Assembly (NCBI GenBank): GCA_026386805.1
Contig: JAPLMX010000175.1
Location: forward strand, 1-63,107
Source of the DNA: Phycisphaerae bacterium
GTDB taxonomy: Bacteria > Planctomycetota > Phycisphaerae > Sedimentisphaerales > Anaerobacaceae
Direction of reading: 5' to 3'
DNA length: 63,107 nt
Shown here: one piece after another, positions 26,805 to 34,547 of the stretch
How positions within the stretch are numbered: the stretch's first letter is position 1
Layout: the number at the start of each line of letters is the position of its first letter
Made by a program: the position numbers and the translations under genes
The notes under the pieces: generated by a model
The model's database searches: none
What the model saw: only the letters and a program-made list of their open reading frames with translations
Told to the model about the DNA's origin: nothing

Positions 26805-27818
26805 TTACGGCGTTTCGGATTTCTGCGGCGCGGCGCAGGCGGCCGACAGCGCCGCTTCTTCGCGTTCGAAGTCCGGATCGCCCGGCGTCTCGATCCTGGT
26901 GCGGTCGACGTCCGGGGCCTCGAGATCGTTCTGGACCTGCGGCGGCGTCGGGCTGCTGCGCCGCGGGGCCGTCGCGCCCAGACTGCCGAAGAGCTCCGAC
27001 AGGTTCTTTTGAATCCCTCTGCGCGTCGCGCGGCGGCCGACGGACTCCACCGCCGGGACGTTGCCCAGGACCTCGGCGGCCAGGGCCCGGTACTCCACGG
27101 CGCCCCGGCTCCGGGGGGCGTAGTCGAGGATCGACTCTCCCGCGCTCGGGGCTTCGCACAGCCGGACGTTGTTGTGGATCACGGCCTGGAAGACCATGGA
27201 GCCGAACAACTCCCGCATCTGCGACTGGATCTGTTTGCTCAGCGTGGTCCGGTCCTCGACGAGCGTCAGGAGCACGCTCAGGTTTCCGGCGGAACAGGGG
27301 TGGAAGCGGGACCGGATCAGCCGGATCGTCTCCAGGACCCGGCGCAGTCCTTCCATCGAGTAGTAGTGGGGCTGGACCGGCACGATCACGTCGGTGCTCG
27401 CGACCAGGGCGCTGATGGTCAGGATCCCAAACGACGGCGCGCAATCCATCACGCAGACGTCGTAGCGGTCGCGGACGGACTTCAGCAAGTTGCCGAGGAC
27501 CAGCTCCCGGTTGGGGGCCCGCGCCAGCTCCACGTCCGCACTGGCCAGGATCACGTTGGCGGGCGCCACCGTCAGCCGCTCCATCGTCGTCGGCAGCAGA
27601 ACGTCCGTCAGCTTGATCTGGGGGCGGGTGACCGCATCGTAGAGCGTGTACTGCAAATCGTCCGGATTGTGGCCGAGACCGATCGTGGCGTGCGCTTGGG
27701 GATCGAGGTCCATCAACAGCACGTTCTGTTGTTGCTCCGCCAGGGCGGCAGCCAGGTTCACGGCGGTCGTGGTCTTGCCGCAACCGCCCTTCTGATTAAC
27801 AACGGCAATTGTCTTCAT
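26805..27818 (-). CDS. ParA/MinD-family ATPase heading the pilus operon
   Basis: From ATG 27818 (ribosome site GAGAGGG) the protein has 337 aa. It has a deviant Walker A (NQKGGCGKTTTAVNLAAAL), a Walker A' (LLMDLDPQAHATIGL) and a Walker B-like CVMDCAPSFG, all typical of ParA. The C-terminus (from about 255) is a low-complexity, disordered extension. No ParB gene is seen. Because it is the first gene of a pilus/secretion operon, it more likely positions the apparatus in the cell (as CpaE-like or ParC-like ATPases do) than segregates DNA; this is inference. Confidence 0.88.
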   Translation of the reverse strand: MKTIAVVNQKGGCGKTTTAVNLAAALAEQQQNVLLMDLDPQAHATIGLGHNPDDLQYTLYDAVTRPQIKLTDVLLPTTMERLTVAPANVILASADVELARAPNRELVLGNLLKSVRDRYDVCVMDCAPSFGILTISALVASTDVIVPVQPHYYSMEGLRRVLETIRLIRSRFHPCSAGNLSVLLTLVEDRTTLSKQIQSQMRELFGSMVFQAVIHNNVRLCEAPSAGESILDYAPRSRGAVEYRALAAEVLGNVPAVESVGRRATRRGIQKNLSELFGSLGATAPRRSSPTPPQVQNDLEAPDVDRTRIETPGDPDFEREEAALSAACAAPQKSETP

Positions 27819-28024
27819 AATGCGACGACCCTCTCTTTTGGCGTACTTATCGGTTGAAAGGGCAGTGACCTTTAGTGGCGGCGGGCCCCCAGCGCCAATT
27901 GCGGCTTTCGGCCCCGGATCGGGGTCCGGGGTGACAACCTTGTGGATTTCGGATGGAAAGAAGCTCTCGCGGCGAATCCGCAAGCATCCATTCGCAAGCC
28001 GAAATCCCCTGGCTTAGGGCGCAT

Positions 28025-28053
28025 AAAAAGGGCCGCGAGTGTGCTCGCGGCCC
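28025..28053 (-). terminator. Strong rho-independent terminator
   Basis: On the minus strand a perfect 10-bp stem (GGGCCGCGAG with CTCGCGGCCC) and a four-base loop are followed by TTTTT (complement of 28025-28029). It lies just after the PEP-CTERM gene and isolates it from the ParA operon. Confidence 0.9.
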
Positions 28054-28078
28054 AGGAAGACTCTCTTTTATTGTGTGA

Positions 28079-28777
28079 CTACAGCGTGCGGCGACGGCGG
28101 AGCCAGCCCACCAGGCTCGTGCCCAGGCCGACGAGCACGAGGGTGCCCGGGGCCGGAATCGGAGCCGTCGAGCTGATGGCCAGCATGTCCTGATGACGGT
28201 AACACAGGTCGCCGGCATGGCCCACGTCGTACAGATTCAGGACTTCCACGGTGCCCAGGCCCGTCCAACTGCCCGAGTTCACGGCGTTGTTGGCCGCCGT
28301 CAAGAAGGCATTCTCCCGCGAGCCGGACACGCTCCCGGTTTCATTCTCCAAGTACCAGATCACGTCCTGGAGGGCTTTCGCGGAGTCGACGCGATGCGTG
28401 TCGGGGCTGTAATTATACCCGCTCAGGGTGCCGGCCGCGAATTGCGTATACAGGTAGGCGGTTCGCGCATCGAGGGGATCGCCGCCGTTGGGGCCGGGAG
28501 CTCCGTTGTTCAGGCCGCCGAGCATGGCTTCCGTGTTGAGCTGCGCCGCGTAGGTCGAGCCCATGTTGACGTACTCCGTCTTCTCGACGCAGAAGCTCTC
28601 GAAGGCGCCGGTGTGGCCCAGCAGAGATGCGAGGTCGGCATTGGGCGTCAGCGTGAACTCGCCGCCGCTGCCGGAGTAATATCCGGACGTTTGCGTCACG
28701 GTGACGGTCGGGCTGGCCAGAGCGGAACCGGCCGTCAACAAACAACCCAACAGCGCGCAGAATCTGATCTTGGACAT
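28079..28777 (-). CDS. PEP-CTERM surface protein with a thioester-type domain
   Basis: Starting at ATG 28777 the 232-aa protein has a signal peptide (MSKIRFCALLGCLLTAGSAL, cut near ALA) and a C-terminal sorting tag: PAPGTLVLVGLGTSLVGWL followed by RRRR. PEP-CTERM tags are processed by exosortase, not seen here. The middle has ESFCVEKTE (Cys63) and ALQDVIWYLENET (Gln137), the two motifs that in thioester domains form a Cys-Gln crosslink able to react with host or matrix amines. The thioester claim rests on motif similarity only. It is followed by a strong terminator. Confidence 0.85.
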   Translation of the reverse strand: MSKIRFCALLGCLLTAGSALASPTVTVTQTSGYYSGSGGEFTLTPNADLASLLGHTGAFESFCVEKTEYVNMGSTYAAQLNTEAMLGGLNNGAPGPNGGDPLDARTAYLYTQFAAGTLSGYNYSPDTHRVDSAKALQDVIWYLENETGSVSGSRENAFLTAANNAVNSGSWTGLGTVEVLNLYDVGHAGDLCYRHQDMLAISSTAPIPAPGTLVLVGLGTSLVGWLRRRRTL

Positions 28778-29112
28778 TCCATCACCCCCCACGAATTGAC
28801 AACATTGTGTTTGGGTTCGCCCCGAAAAGCGGTGGGTACAACCCCCACCTGGTGTTTCTGTGACCCCCGGTATCGATTTTACTGGGATGAGTATACCCGA
28901 TGGGCGGGGTCCTTGTCAACCACTCGCAAGGGAGAATTCGGAGAGGAAGACCCCGTATATCGTCTTAGGGGCGGGGTGCCCTGGGGCGGCGTATTCTTAT
29001 CGGATGATGACCGGGCGGAGCCTGCGGGGACCCGGCGTTTTTTTCTTCGCGGCGGGGTGCGCCTGCGGCGTGGGCACGCGGCGGGCCGGGCGGAGGCCCG
29101 ATGGGCCTTCTT
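28778..29112. other. Intergenic region upstream of the PEP-CTERM gene
   Basis: These 335 bases must hold the promoter of the PEP-CTERM gene and the 3' end of the HTH gene. I see no supported gene or strong hairpin. Confidence 0.35.
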
Positions 29113-29754
29113 TCAGAATCCTTCGGCCGCCAGGCATATTCCGGCCACGAGGGCCGATAACGCCAGCAGGACAAGACCCGATAAAAGGGCGAGGGCGGCG
29201 GGACGATCCTGAACCAGACCCATCCAGAACCATTGCCGGAGGGTCTCGGTGGGCGGGGCACCGGACGGGGGACGGACAACGGCGGGGCGCGCCGGCCTAT
29301 TCGCCAGGTTCTGTCCTGCGTTCGGCGGCCTCGGTTCCCGGTCCCGGATCTGGGGTTCGGGTTCCCACGTGCGCTCTTTCGTATTCGAGGGCCTCTTCGA
29401 TGGTCTCTGCTCGGTCCCGCGTCCTGCGTCTTTCGGCCTCGGCGGCCGGGGCGGCTGCGCGACGGCGGTGACGCCGCGACGGACTTGGCGCTGGGCCGGC
29501 CGGCTCGTCTTCGGCCGATCGCTGCGGCGCGGGGACGGCGGCTTGGTTGGGATCGGCGGTTCGGCCGGCGCCTGGATCTGGGGGCCACGCTCGCGTCTCA
29601 AGTTCAAAGCGCCGATGTCCGCCTCTCTCAGAAGCCGGTGCGGTCCCTGGCGGAACTCGTGGAGGATCCCTCGTTCCAGCAGGGTGTTGATCTGATCTTC
29701 GCTGGCGTTGAGTGTCTCGGCGGCTTCCTTCACCGTGCAGAACATTCGACTCAT
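29113..29754 (-). CDS. HTH domain protein with C-terminal membrane anchor
   Basis: From ATG 29754 the protein has 213 aa. Residues 1-50 (MSRMFCTVKEAAETLNASED, then LLERGILHEFRQGPHRLLRE) form a MerR/excisionase-like helix-turn-helix. A long Pro/Arg-rich disordered linker follows, and a membrane segment near the C-terminus (AALALLSGLVLLALSALVAG). A DNA-binding head tethered to the membrane is rare in small HTH proteins. An upstream start at 29946 adds an Arg-rich, unlikely leader. The function is unknown; it could be a membrane-bound regulator. Confidence 0.7.
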   Translation of the reverse strand: MSRMFCTVKEAAETLNASEDQINTLLERGILHEFRQGPHRLLREADIGALNLRRERGPQIQAPAEPPIPTKPPSPRRSDRPKTSRPAQRQVRRGVTAVAQPPRPPRPKDAGRGTEQRPSKRPSNTKERTWEPEPQIRDREPRPPNAGQNLANRPARPAVVRPPSGAPPTETLRQWFWMGLVQDRPAALALLSGLVLLALSALVAGICLAAEGF

Positions 29755-30162
29755 GGGTGTCGTTCCTATTGGGACATTGTCGCCGGACGGCTGCCGAGGA
29801 TTCCGTCTCCTCGGATCGCGTGACCATGCGGGACTTGCCCTGCCCGTTCTTCGGCGATTTGCCCTCCCGACTGTAGAGCGTCCGGCCGCCGGCGGCGCGC
29901 GGAACGCGTTGCCGCGCCGCCTGGCAGAAGTCCAGGACCTGGTCACGCCGTATCATGAATGCTCACGATCCATGGAATAGGCGATGGGCATCCGGAGGCA
30001 AGTGGCGATAATCTGGTGCGAACCAGTACGGCGGCGGAACCTGTGGTTCCTGTGACCCCATCTCCGCGACTTCGCGGCGGCAGAAGTTTGCACCGAGGGT
30101 CTCCGGGAAATCGTGTATAATACTCGGCATGTCGAGTTGTGGCGGTTTGTGGGAGAAAAGCT
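29755..30162. other. Intergenic region between divergent genes
   Basis: No gene is supported in these 408 bases. A TATAAT box at 30116-30121 is a likely -10 for the lipoprotein gene, without a well-spaced -35. The opposite strand should carry the promoter of the HTH gene. Confidence 0.4.
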
Positions 30163-30624
30163 ATGACGATACGTTGGATTGCCATTGTTTCCGTGGTTCT
30201 CCTGTGCGGTTGTGCCGGCGAGCCTACACCCTACCAGCGGGCGGGGACCGCGTCGGCCGGCGGCTACTCCGAGAGGCGAATCTCGGAGGACACGTTCTAT
30301 GTCTCTTATCGGGCCAACAGCAGGACGCCGGGAAACGTGTTGTGCGCCTACCTCTTCCGCCGTGCGGCCGAGCTGACGCGGCGGTACGGCTTCCACTACT
30401 TCGCCGTCATTCGGGGCCCCCGGCAGCCGACGCACAGGGAGACCCGCTACCCCGATGCGCTCGGCACAAAGGAGAGGCGGGAGCCCATTGATGTGGAGAT
30501 GCCGGTCCCAGGCGAGGTGTTCATGACGATCCAGTGCTTCAAGGCCCCGCCAGCGCCGCCCGAGACCCGCGTCATCATCGACGCCAAGGGCTATCTTGAG
30601 AAGAACCCCCATCCGTGGAAGTGA
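30163..30624 (+). CDS. Lipoprotein of unknown function
   Basis: From ATG 30163 the protein has 153 aa with a lipoprotein signal (MTIRWIAIVSVVLLCGCAGE, lipid-bearing Cys in LCGC). The mature part contains YQRAGTASAGGYSERRISED and TFYVSYRAN, a pattern seen in the small CC0125-type lipoproteins of bacteria. These are envelope proteins without a known role. A start at 30139 is less likely because it would extend the basic region. It precedes the ABC exporter genes but is separated by 155 bases. Confidence 0.75.
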   Translation: MTIRWIAIVSVVLLCGCAGEPTPYQRAGTASAGGYSERRISEDTFYVSYRANSRTPGNVLCAYLFRRAAELTRRYGFHYFAVIRGPRQPTHRETRYPDALGTKERREPIDVEMPVPGEVFMTIQCFKAPPAPPETRVIIDAKGYLEKNPHPWK

Positions 30625-30779
30625 TGATGGGCGACTTGATCGCCTTGTGGGCGATGAGAACATCACTTTCGTGTGCCGTTGTCTTGCCTTCAGGCGGGCC
30701 CGAGACCATAATACCGCTCGGCGGAGTCCCGTGAAGATGACTCGCACCGTGGCAAGGGCAGGGACGGTATCGGTTGAGA

Positions 30780-31712
30780 ATGGCCGCGATTGAGATTGAA
30801 TCTTTGACGAAGTGGTATGGCCGGGCGCGCGGGGTCGAGGACGTGACGTTCTCGATCGAGCGGGGCGAGGTCTTCGGATACCTCGGGCCGAACGGGTCCG
30901 GCAAGACCACGACCATTCGCTGCCTCATGGGCTTGCTGCGGCCCAGCGGCGGCGAAGTCCGCATCCTGGGCGAGCGGGTAATGCCGGGGCGAGGCACGCA
31001 GCACGCGCGGATCGGTTATCTGCCGGGCGAATTTCGTATCTGGGGACGGCCCCGATCGCGTCGTTCGTTGCGGATGCTGGCCGGTCTCGGAGGTCGCGAC
31101 GTTGCCGCGACCCGGCGTGAGGAACTGGCGGCCAGGCTGGAGCTGAACCTCGACCGGCCCGTGGGCGACCTGTCCAAGGGCAACCGGCAGAAGGTGGCCG
31201 TGATCTATGCGTTCCAGCATCGGCCCGAAGTGTTGATTCTCGACGAGCCGACGGCCGGCTTGGACCCGCTCATGCGCCAGGCCGTGCTGGACCTGATCCG
31301 TGAGGCGGCGGACGCCGGGGCGGCCGTCCTTCTGTCGTCCCACGACCTGGGGGAGGTGTCGGCCGTCTGCGCCCGCGCCGCGATCTTGCGGGAGGGCCGG
31401 CTGGTGGAGGCGGCGCCCATCGCCCGGATCGTGCAGCAGGGCGAGCATCGCTTGAAAATCTGGTTCCTGAAGGGCACGCTGATGCCGGAGGTGCCGCTGG
31501 ATCGGTTGCCGGGCGTTCGCGTGGTCGAGCGGCAGCCCGGGATCCTTCATCTCGCCCACCAGGGCACGGCGGACGCCCTCTTGAAGTGGGTTGCCCAGTT
31601 CCCCGTGGACCGGATTGCCACGCCGCAGACCTCGCTGGAGGAAGCCTTCATCCAGTACTATCGGCAGCCGCCGCGCCCCGAGGCAGGGGCCGCGGAAGGA
31701 GTCCGTTCATGA
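30780..31712 (+). CDS. ABC transporter ATP-binding protein
   Basis: The 310-aa protein has Walker A GPNGSGKTT, a signature LSKGNRQK (a variant of LSGGQ as in export-type NatA-like ATPases), Walker B VLILDEPTAGLD, and the H-loop SSHDL. A TTG at 30774 is a possible start, but ATG 30780 is taken. The C-terminal 90 residues are a regulatory extension (about 215-310). It overlaps the permease gene by four bases (ATGA), so both form an ABC-2 exporter. The substrate is unknown. Confidence 0.92.
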   Translation: MAAIEIESLTKWYGRARGVEDVTFSIERGEVFGYLGPNGSGKTTTIRCLMGLLRPSGGEVRILGERVMPGRGTQHARIGYLPGEFRIWGRPRSRRSLRMLAGLGGRDVAATRREELAARLELNLDRPVGDLSKGNRQKVAVIYAFQHRPEVLILDEPTAGLDPLMRQAVLDLIREAADAGAAVLLSSHDLGEVSAVCARAAILREGRLVEAAPIARIVQQGEHRLKIWFLKGTLMPEVPLDRLPGVRVVERQPGILHLAHQGTADALLKWVAQFPVDRIATPQTSLEEAFIQYYRQPPRPEAGAAEGVRS

Positions 31713-32536
31713 GCCGTGCCGCCCGCCCGCCGTTTCCGCTGGTGCTCCTGCGATTCTGGTTCGTGCGGATTTTGCCCGCGTGGTGCGGGATTGCCCTGCT
31801 GATTTTCCTGATGCAGATCGCTATCAGCGGCATCGTTCACGACAATGACAAGGTCAAGACACTCCTGAGCTTCCTCGACGTGCTTCCGTCGATTGTGAAA
31901 GCCTCGCTCGGAGGCGAAATGCTGCGAATAGGCAACACAGCGGGGTTGATCGCCATCGGCTACAACCACCCCTTTGTCCTGTTTCTCTTCATGCTTTTTG
32001 CCGTGGGGACGCCCACGGGTCTGCTCGCCGGCGAGGTCCAGAAGGGGACGATGGAGCTGATCCTGTGCCGCCCGACGACGAAGACGCAGGTCTACGCCTG
32101 TGCCGGTATCCTGACGCTGGCCGGCATGTTTGCCCTGGTCCTCGTGATGTTCCTGGGGACGGTCGCGGCCGTGAACCTCTTCACGTTCACGAGCAAGGTC
32201 CCGCTCGATGTCTTCTTTCGCATCGCGGTCAACGGCGGCCTGCTCGCCAGCACCTTTGGCGCCTTCTCGCTCCTGTTCGCCGCCACGTTCGCACGACTGT
32301 ACGCGGCCGTCGGCGTCTCCGTCGCCTTTCTCGTGGCCAGCTACTTCGTGGCGGTCGTCTCCAACTGGTGGCCCCGCATGGCGTTTCTCAAGCAGGCGAC
32401 GCTCTTTTACCTGGTCGATAGCTCGCATTCCTGGGAAGGCTGGCCCCTTCGCAACATGGGCATCCTGGCGGCGATCCTCCTGGCTGCGGCGGGTCTCGGC
32501 GCCCTGATCTGGCACCGTCGCGACCTGCCCCTGTGA
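31709..32536 (+). CDS. ABC-2 type permease
   Basis: The 275-aa protein has about six membrane segments (for example GIALLIFLMQIAISGI; PFVLFLFMLFAVGTPTGLLA; GMFALVLVMFLGTVAAVNLF; VGVSVAFLVASYFVAVV; MGILAAILLAAAGLGALI). The segment AGEVQKGTMELILCRPTTKT is the cytosolic motif typical of ABC-2 exporters, where EkgTlelLLa-type sequences occur. It is the partner of the ATPase gene it overlaps. It likely exports a compound or functions in membrane remodelling. Confidence 0.88.
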   Translation: MSRAARPPFPLVLLRFWFVRILPAWCGIALLIFLMQIAISGIVHDNDKVKTLLSFLDVLPSIVKASLGGEMLRIGNTAGLIAIGYNHPFVLFLFMLFAVGTPTGLLAGEVQKGTMELILCRPTTKTQVYACAGILTLAGMFALVLVMFLGTVAAVNLFTFTSKVPLDVFFRIAVNGGLLASTFGAFSLLFAATFARLYAAVGVSVAFLVASYFVAVVSNWWPRMAFLKQATLFYLVDSSHSWEGWPLRNMGILAAILLAAAGLGALIWHRRDLPL

Positions 32537-32827
32537 CCTCGTCCGCTGTCTCCCAGGGTGTGGCATGGCCGACATCGGCCCAGGCACCCGCCTTGTCACG
32601 ATCTTACCGCCGATACATTTTGTATTTCTTATCCGAAAATTCCTTGCCTTGCCTCCCATTCGCCGCCACAATAGGCCCGTGGGCTCGGAGCCTACGTGGA
32701 TTGTCTACGGGCACAACGCCTGTGCGGACCAACAAGAATGGGTTCCCCAACGCGTTGGGAGTCCCAACCAAACACCCTCCGGGGAGAAGTGTCCGGAGAA
32801 TGGAGTCACGGATTCGAGGGTGACCAC

Positions 32828-33307
32828 ATGAAGCTGGAACCAAGAAAACCATCGGGTCGCGAGAAGGACGAAGCCGCCGTGGCGGCGCTGGCGCATTTGC
32901 GGGAGAAGCTGCACTCGGGAGAGATTTCGCTCGCCCGGAAGGCCGCGTTCAACCTTTCCTGGATGCAGGAGGACGGTTTGGACATTCTCGTGGAGGCGTT
33001 GTTCGGCAGCTTTCCGAGGGATACGAAGAAGGCAGCCGCCTACGGCCTGCGCAGCATGAACGGCCGGATGCGAAAGCTGGCCGAGGCGGTCCTCACCAAA
33101 GGCCTGACGCATTCCAACCGCATCACGAAAGACGCCTGCGCCAAGTCGCTGCAACTGATGAAAGAAGGCCCCGCCCCCAAGAAGCCCGGCGGCTTCCAAA
33201 GAAGACCCCAGGGGCCGCGCCGGCCGAACATCCGCGAATTCCGAGGCGGTGGCCGAGGCCCGGCGAGAAACCAGTTCTCCCCCAGAAACACCCGCCCCGG
33301 CCGGTAG
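32828..33307 (+). CDS. Small HEAT-like helical repeat protein with basic tail
   Basis: From ATG 32828 (159 aa). Residues 15-100 form helical repeats (ISLARKAAFNLSWMQEDGLD, ILVEALFGSFPRDTKKAAAY, then MRKLAEAVLTKGLTHSNRIT), similar to HEAT/PBS-lyase repeats. The C-terminus is a Gly/Arg/Pro-rich tail (PQGPRRPNIREFRGGGRGPA) that could bind nucleic acid. No partner is evident. The function is unknown; similar small proteins recur in Planctomycetota, from memory. Confidence 0.65.
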   Translation: MKLEPRKPSGREKDEAAVAALAHLREKLHSGEISLARKAAFNLSWMQEDGLDILVEALFGSFPRDTKKAAAYGLRSMNGRMRKLAEAVLTKGLTHSNRITKDACAKSLQLMKEGPAPKKPGGFQRRPQGPRRPNIREFRGGGRGPARNQFSPRNTRPGR

Positions 33308-33839
33308 CGAAAGAAAAGAACCCAAGGGACGTAAGCAACCTAAAGGCCCGCTCCCTGGACTGATCGTCACAGGCTACGCCATTCAGGTCCCTTTGGTCCT
33401 TACCCGCGACCAAATGATCCAACCCGCCCGCTCCGGCAAGAAGAACATCATCGGGACAAACAACAAAGAGAAAACCGGAAGGGTTAAGGACTGACAAGGG
33501 CCATCTATCTGCCGATGAACGCAGATGAAAAACGGGGCTGCGGCATCGGCGAGAGCCGGCCCGCTCTGAGAAGTGCTACGCAGGCTCGCGAAGCAGAGTA
33601 GGGTGGGCTCCGCCCACCGTCTTTCTGATAGTTGACAATCAGACGGCAATCGTGCACAATCGATTCTGGATTGGATGGCCCGCAATCGCCGGTGCGAGGA
33701 TCGGGAGGCGATGCGAGATTCCGGTCGGAGATTGTGGATGCCGAGAAAATGCACGCGGTTGTTCCCCTTGTTGCAGCGGGTTTACTATGCGCCTACGGGG
33801 GCAAACCGTTTGACGAACGACGCGGTAGAGGAATAACAC
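33308..33839. other. Repeat-bearing intergenic region left of the cassette
   Basis: Contains a stretch of ACCCAAGG/GGTCC-rich words (33320-33405) of a kind also seen near 19960 and 42430, then the left boundary repeats of the two-gene cassette (33541-33559 and 33599-33620). No gene is supported. Confidence 0.5.
33541..33620. repeat. Left boundary repeat of the cassette (split REP-like arm)
   Basis: CGGCATCGGCGAGAGCCGG (33541-33559) and the palindrome TAGGGTGGGCTCCGCCCACC (first 20 of 22 bases, 33599-33620) are both exact inverted copies of sequence at 37385-37425. Here they are separated by 39 bases that are absent on the right side. The GTAGGG start followed by a hairpin matches REP-type elements. 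Confidence 0.85.
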
Positions 33840-34547
33840 ATGGCTTCGGACCATCTGGAATTGGATTCGAACCAGTGGAAGCGTGGCATCGGATCGCCAA
33901 GTCCTCTGAGGAATTGGCCCCCAAAGAGACACCAGTTGTTGAACTGGTTTCGCAGCAGGGCTGCGCCTCTGGCTGAGGCGTATGAGGGAGCAATCTGTTT
34001 GCTTGAACAAGAGGATTTCCCTGGGCGAGTCCATTTCATTTCCCATGCGGTACGAGACATTGCCGATCGTTTGGTGTTTGTTCTGGACCCCCAATTGGAG
34101 GGCGGTCGCGTCCAATACGAGAACGAAATGGACAAGATCGAAAAGCTATGGCCTAAACTCCAGACGATTGAGGAGACTACCGGCGGACCGGCTGCTCAGG
34201 ATGCAGTGCGCATAGACTACGGACTTGCTTTGAGGATCGATTCGCTGGTTGGGGCTCACCGCAAACGGCGACAGCGACCATCGAATTCGGAACTGCTGTT
34301 CCAATATCTGATGCGACAAGAGCCATCCCGGGCAGAGGTGAGTCAAAGGCTTGTTTCCGACTTCAAGAAGATGCGCGATTGGTTCATGGATTTGACGCAC
34401 CTCCGCAGGGACAAAACGCCCACGGTCGATGAGTACGAACTGCGAGCCCAGTTCAGCAAGTTTGAAGGAGTGCTGCACAGCTTCGTGGGAGACTTTTTTA
34501 CAGGTACCGCAGAACTCGATGAAATCTTACAGCAAGCCAACCAGTGA
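33840..34547 (+). CDS. Unknown protein A of a two-gene cassette
   Basis: The 235-aa soluble protein is mostly helical: LLNWFRSRAAPLAEAYEGAI, FPGRVHFISHAVRDIADRLV, and a C-terminal KMRDWFMDLTHLRRDKT helix pair. I recall proteins with a related SHAVRDI segment as small partners next to large helical proteins in accessory regions, but I cannot name a family. It ends 29 bases inside the next gene. The pair looks less GC-rich than its surroundings and sits between inverted repeats. The function is not assigned; a defence or toxin-control role is possible. Confidence 0.65.
   Translation: MASDHLELDSNQWKRGIGSPSPLRNWPPKRHQLLNWFRSRAAPLAEAYEGAICLLEQEDFPGRVHFISHAVRDIADRLVFVLDPQLEGGRVQYENEMDKIEKLWPKLQTIEETTGGPAAQDAVRIDYGLALRIDSLVGAHRKRRQRPSNSELLFQYLMRQEPSRAEVSQRLVSDFKKMRDWFMDLTHLRRDKTPTVDEYELRAQFSKFEGVLHSFVGDFFTGTAELDEILQQANQ

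Noticed and set aside
25153..27783. Minus-strand frame of 876 codons overlapping GspE and ParA
   Set aside because: It is an alternative frame of the same strand with a low-complexity Arg/Pro-rich composition and no domains.
25227..27857. Plus-strand frame of 876 codons
   Set aside because: It is antisense to the ParA and GspE genes, whose motifs are unmistakable; long shadow frames are expected in GC-rich DNA.
27818..27983. Upstream extension of the ParA-like gene
   Set aside because: The added 55 residues derive partly from a dispersed GTCCGGGGTGAC repeat and precede a normal MKTIAVVNQKGG start with its own ribosome site.
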